Assembly (NCBI GenBank): GCA_031289445.1
Contig: JAITPL010000055.1
Location: 1-7,771, forward strand
Reading direction: 5' to 3'
From: Tannerella sp.
GTDB lineage: Bacteria; Bacteroidota; Bacteroidia; Bacteroidales; Tannerellaceae
Length of the DNA stretch: 7,771 nucleotides
Shown: one piece after another, positions 5,251 through 7,771 of the stretch
Numbering within the stretch: the stretch's first letter is position 1
How the letters are laid out: each line of letters begins with the position of its first letter
Program-made: the position numbers and the translations under genes
The notes under the pieces: generated by a model
What the model was told of the DNA's origin: nothing
The model's input: only the letters and a program-made list of their open reading frames with translations
The model's database searches: none

Positions 5251-6144
5251 ATGATGAGGTATCTGATGACATTACTCTTAGTCGCGGGTCTTGGCTCTAT
5301 CGCCGAGGCGCAGGAACTGAACGCGACTATCACCATCAATAGCGATAAGGTGCAAGGCTCGGACAAAAATATTTTCAACACCCTGCAATCCGCCCTTACC
5401 GAATTTGTCAATACGAAAAAGTGGACTACAGCTACCTTTTCGCCCAACGAGCGCATAGAATGTACTTTTACTATCATCGTTAACACGCTTGAAAGCAATA
5501 AGTTCAGTTGCGAGATACAGGTGCAGGCGCGGCGACCGGTCTATAACTCTTCCTATTCGACTACTATCTTCAACTTTCGCGATACGGAGTTCGATTTCGA
5601 ATACACCGAGTTCGAGCCGCTCGAACATACCGAAACGACGCTAAACAGCAATCTGACAGCTACTTTAGTCTATTATATCTATATCATTATGGGTATGGAT
5701 TTCGACAGTTTTGCACTTTCAGGCGGCAAGCAGTTTTTTCAACAGGCGCAACAAATCGTATCCCTCGCGCAATCGACGCAATGGAACGGATGGACTGCTT
5801 TCGGCAACAAGAAAAATCGACATGCGCTTGCTACGGCGCTCACTGAAAATCAGGGCGATACCTTCCATTCGCTTTGGTATGAATATCACCGTAAAGGCCT
5901 CGACGAGATGGCTGCCAATGCCGACCGCGGACGCACTAATATCCTCGCCGCCCTGCCCTTGATGAAGACCCTCAAGGAGGCGCGTCCCAACTCTATTCTG
6001 CTGCAACTTTTCAGCGACAGCAAACTCGACGAAGCAGTGCTTGTCTATTCAAAAGCTACAACCCAAGAGAAACAGGATGGCTTGAAACTCTTTTCCTCTC
6101 TCTTCCCAACTTACTCGTCACGCTATGGATCATTAAAGAATTGA
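5251..6144 (+). CDS. porD: PorD / DUF4835 family exported protein, type IX secretion-associated
   Basis: The 297-residue protein belongs to the DUF4835 family, which public annotations name type IX secretion system protein PorD; its exact role is not well defined. A signal peptide is clear: MMRYLMTLLLVAGLGSIAEA with likely cleavage after Ala20, so that the mature protein starts QELNATITINSDKVQG, the family's hallmark N-terminus. Other family motifs are ERIECTF (67-73), QVQARRPVYNSSY (90-102), GMDFDSF (148-154), YHRKGLDEM (212-220), ARPNSILLQLFSDSKLDE (244-261) and the terminal PTYSSRYGSLK (286-296). The length is as usual. It follows coaBC by 3 bases and precedes recN by 1 base, so it is probably translated from the same message. 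A second ATG at 5254 is an equally possible start and changes the signal peptide by one residue. The presence of this gene alone does not prove a working type IX system. Confidence 0.88.
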   Translation: MMRYLMTLLLVAGLGSIAEAQELNATITINSDKVQGSDKNIFNTLQSALTEFVNTKKWTTATFSPNERIECTFTIIVNTLESNKFSCEIQVQARRPVYNSSYSTTIFNFRDTEFDFEYTEFEPLEHTETTLNSNLTATLVYYIYIIMGMDFDSFALSGGKQFFQQAQQIVSLAQSTQWNGWTAFGNKKNRHALATALTENQGDTFHSLWYEYHRKGLDEMAANADRGRTNILAALPLMKTLKEARPNSILLQLFSDSKLDEAVLVYSKATTQEKQDGLKLFSSLFPTYSSRYGSLKN

Positions 6145-6145
6145 T

Positions 6146-7771
6146 ATGCTCAAATCATTGATTATAAGAAACTTTGTATTGATTGACGAACTCGATATTA
6201 GCTTCGACGACGGATTCTCGGTTATAACAGGCGAGACCGGCGCCGGCAAGTCTATTATCCTCGGCGCTTTGGCCTTAGTGCTCGGCGAGCGTGCCGACAG
6301 CCACAGTATCCGCACCGGAAGCGACAAGTGCGTTATCGAAGCCTCTTTCGACATATCCGATTATCATCTTGAAGAATTTTTTCAGGCCAATGAAATTGAT
6401 TACGACCCGACGGAGTGCCTGTTTCGCCGCGAACTGTACGCATCCGGCAAGTCGCGGGCTTTTATCAACGATTCGCCGATAGCGCTGCCTGTAGTTAAAG
6501 CGTTGGGTAACAAACTGATAGATATTCATTCGCAACATCAGAATCTGATGCTGGCCGAAGCGCATTTTCAACTGCGGGTGGTTGACCTTATGGCGCATGA
6601 CAAGCAGCAACTCGCTGATTATCACAATGAATACAGCCGCTATACCGCTATAGGCAGCAAGTTGGACGAACTGCGCGAAAAAGCCCGAATATCACGTAAT
6701 GAAGAGGATTATATACGTTTTCAGTTTGACGAACTTACGGCGGCTAACCTGCAGGCGGGCGAACAGGCGGGTTTGGAAGACGAACTCGAAACGCTCTCGC
6801 ACGCCGAAGAAATCAAAACAGCTCTATATCGCCTGAATACTGCTCTGGGTGCAGATAACGCATCGGCAACGGTTTATCTCAAGGATGCGCTCGCGTCGGT
6901 CAGGCAAGTATCGCCGTTTTTTTCAAAGGCCGAAGGTTATATCGAACGCCTTGATGCAACGCTAATCGAAATTGATGATATATTAAGGGAAACGGATGTG
7001 CTGAAGGACGATATAGAGTTTAGTCCCGAACGTTACGAATACTTGAATCAAAGGCTTGGTATGCTCTATTCGCTGCTGCAAAAGCACAAGGCGGCTAATT
7101 TTGATGAACTTATCACACGGCGGGACGAGTTTGGCGCTCAACTTCGCGATATTGATTCGTCCGATGAAGAAATTGAGATTTTGACTGCTCAACAGCAAGA
7201 GTCTTGCAATAAATTGGTTAAGCAGGCGGGCGAGATTACCGCCCTGCGTCGCAAAGCCTCCAAAATAATCGAAAAAACGCTGACCGAGCGCATGGTCTCG
7301 CTCGGCATTCCCAATACCCGCTTTCAGATACAGTTTACGCCAAAGAGTAAACCTTCGTCCGATGGCATGGACGAGATTTATTTTCTTTTTTCGGCCAACA
7401 AGAACGAGGAACTTCAATCGGTTGCCAAGACCGCTTCGGGGGGTGAGATTTCGCGTTTGATGCTGTGTGTGAAAAATATGATAGCCGGATATGCTGCCTT
7501 GCCTTCTATAATATTCGACGAGATCGACACCGGCGTTTCGGGCGAGATAGCCGACAAGATGGCAGGTATAATGCGGGATATGGGCGGTAACATGCAGGTC
7601 ATAACCATTACCCACCTGCCGCAAATAGCAGCCAAGGGCCTCGCTCATTACTACGTATATAAGCAGGATACGCCCGAACGCACACTGACACGTATCCGTC
7701 GCCTCGCCCCCGCCGAGCGAATCAACGAAATAGCGCAGATGCTCAGCGGCGCAACCATCACCCCGGCGGCC
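6146..7771 (+). CDS. recN: DNA repair protein RecN (3' end cut by window edge)
   Basis: RecN is a cytoplasmic SMC-like ATPase that helps repair DNA double-strand breaks. The frame is open for 542 codons to the last base of the window with no stop, so perhaps 10-20 residues are missing. The protein starts MLKSLIIRNFVLIDELDISF, the standard RecN opening, with Walker A GETGAGKS at 29-36. DIHSQHQ at 126-132 is the RecN-specific motif after the first ATPase lobe. Residues of about 150-390 are charged and leucine-rich, as expected for the two coiled-coil arms. The second lobe carries the ABC signature ASGGE (430-434), Walker B IIFDEIDTG with Asp458 and Glu459, and a switch histidine, His490, in THLPQIAA. 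All ATPase residues are intact. ATG 6146 is 1 base after the porD stop, so translational coupling is likely. A regulatory SOS box is not visible, and no separate promoter is apparent. Confidence 0.97.
   Translation, partial: MLKSLIIRNFVLIDELDISFDDGFSVITGETGAGKSIILGALALVLGERADSHSIRTGSDKCVIEASFDISDYHLEEFFQANEIDYDPTECLFRRELYASGKSRAFINDSPIALPVVKALGNKLIDIHSQHQNLMLAEAHFQLRVVDLMAHDKQQLADYHNEYSRYTAIGSKLDELREKARISRNEEDYIRFQFDELTAANLQAGEQAGLEDELETLSHAEEIKTALYRLNTALGADNASATVYLKDALASVRQVSPFFSKAEGYIERLDATLIEIDDILRETDVLKDDIEFSPERYEYLNQRLGMLYSLLQKHKAANFDELITRRDEFGAQLRDIDSSDEEIEILTAQQQESCNKLVKQAGEITALRRKASKIIEKTLTERMVSLGIPNTRFQIQFTPKSKPSSDGMDEIYFLFSANKNEELQSVAKTASGGEISRLMLCVKNMIAGYAALPSIIFDEIDTGVSGEIADKMAGIMRDMGGNMQVITITHLPQIAAKGLAHYYVYKQDTPERTLTRIRRLAPAERINEIAQMLSGATITPAA

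Noticed and set aside
6983..7648. Minus-strand open frame of 221 codons opposite the 3' part of recN
   Set aside because: The + strand encodes an intact RecN ATPase lobe with signature and Walker B motifs over the same bases.

Overview
This window looks like a chromosomal core segment from a member of the Bacteroidota, most likely order Bacteroidales. The evidence is the gene order dnaN - DEDDh exonuclease - coaBC - porD (DUF4835) - recN, the presence of the Bacteroidota-restricted PorD/DUF4835 family, two exact Bacteroidota-type -7 promoter elements (TAnnTTTG), and AT-rich start regions without a Shine-Dalgarno sequence. All genes are on the + strand. Gene identities come from reading the translations by eye; no database search was run.

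Layout. Positions 2-151 hold the last 49 codons of a protein that resembles the C-terminus of the AAA-ATPase-like / PD-(D/E)XK nuclease family. The stretch 152-330 is non-coding or leader DNA with short repeats: four 7-bp units, a GGGGC/GCCCC inverted repeat and a decaying 18-bp tandem repeat. Positions 331-1581 encode an exported ceramidase-like metalloenzyme. It keeps the zinc-ligand motifs but has alanine where true neutral ceramidases have the catalytic serine. A clear promoter at 1594-1601 starts a short transcript for yraN (1627-2025), which a weak hairpin plus T-run may end (2041-2080). A near-identical promoter (2116-2123) then opens a tightly packed operon that runs off the right edge.

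The operon. dnaN (sliding clamp), a DEDDh 3'-5' exonuclease with an ExoX-like C-terminal domain, coaBC (coenzyme A synthesis), porD (type IX secretion-associated, exported) and recN (SMC-like double-strand-break repair ATPase, cut by the window edge) are separated by 9, -11, 3 and 1 bases. Translational coupling is therefore likely. Three genes act in DNA replication and repair. coaBC is metabolic housekeeping and porD belongs to the cell envelope.

How novel is it? I see no undescribed multi-gene system: no CRISPR, no transposase, no phage gene and no defence island. The points most worth a second look are a ten-A homopolymer exactly at the linker between the two enzyme domains of CoaBC, where a one-base slip in either direction would give a stand-alone CoaC; the altered nucleophile position in the ceramidase-like protein; and the repeat cluster around 133-309.
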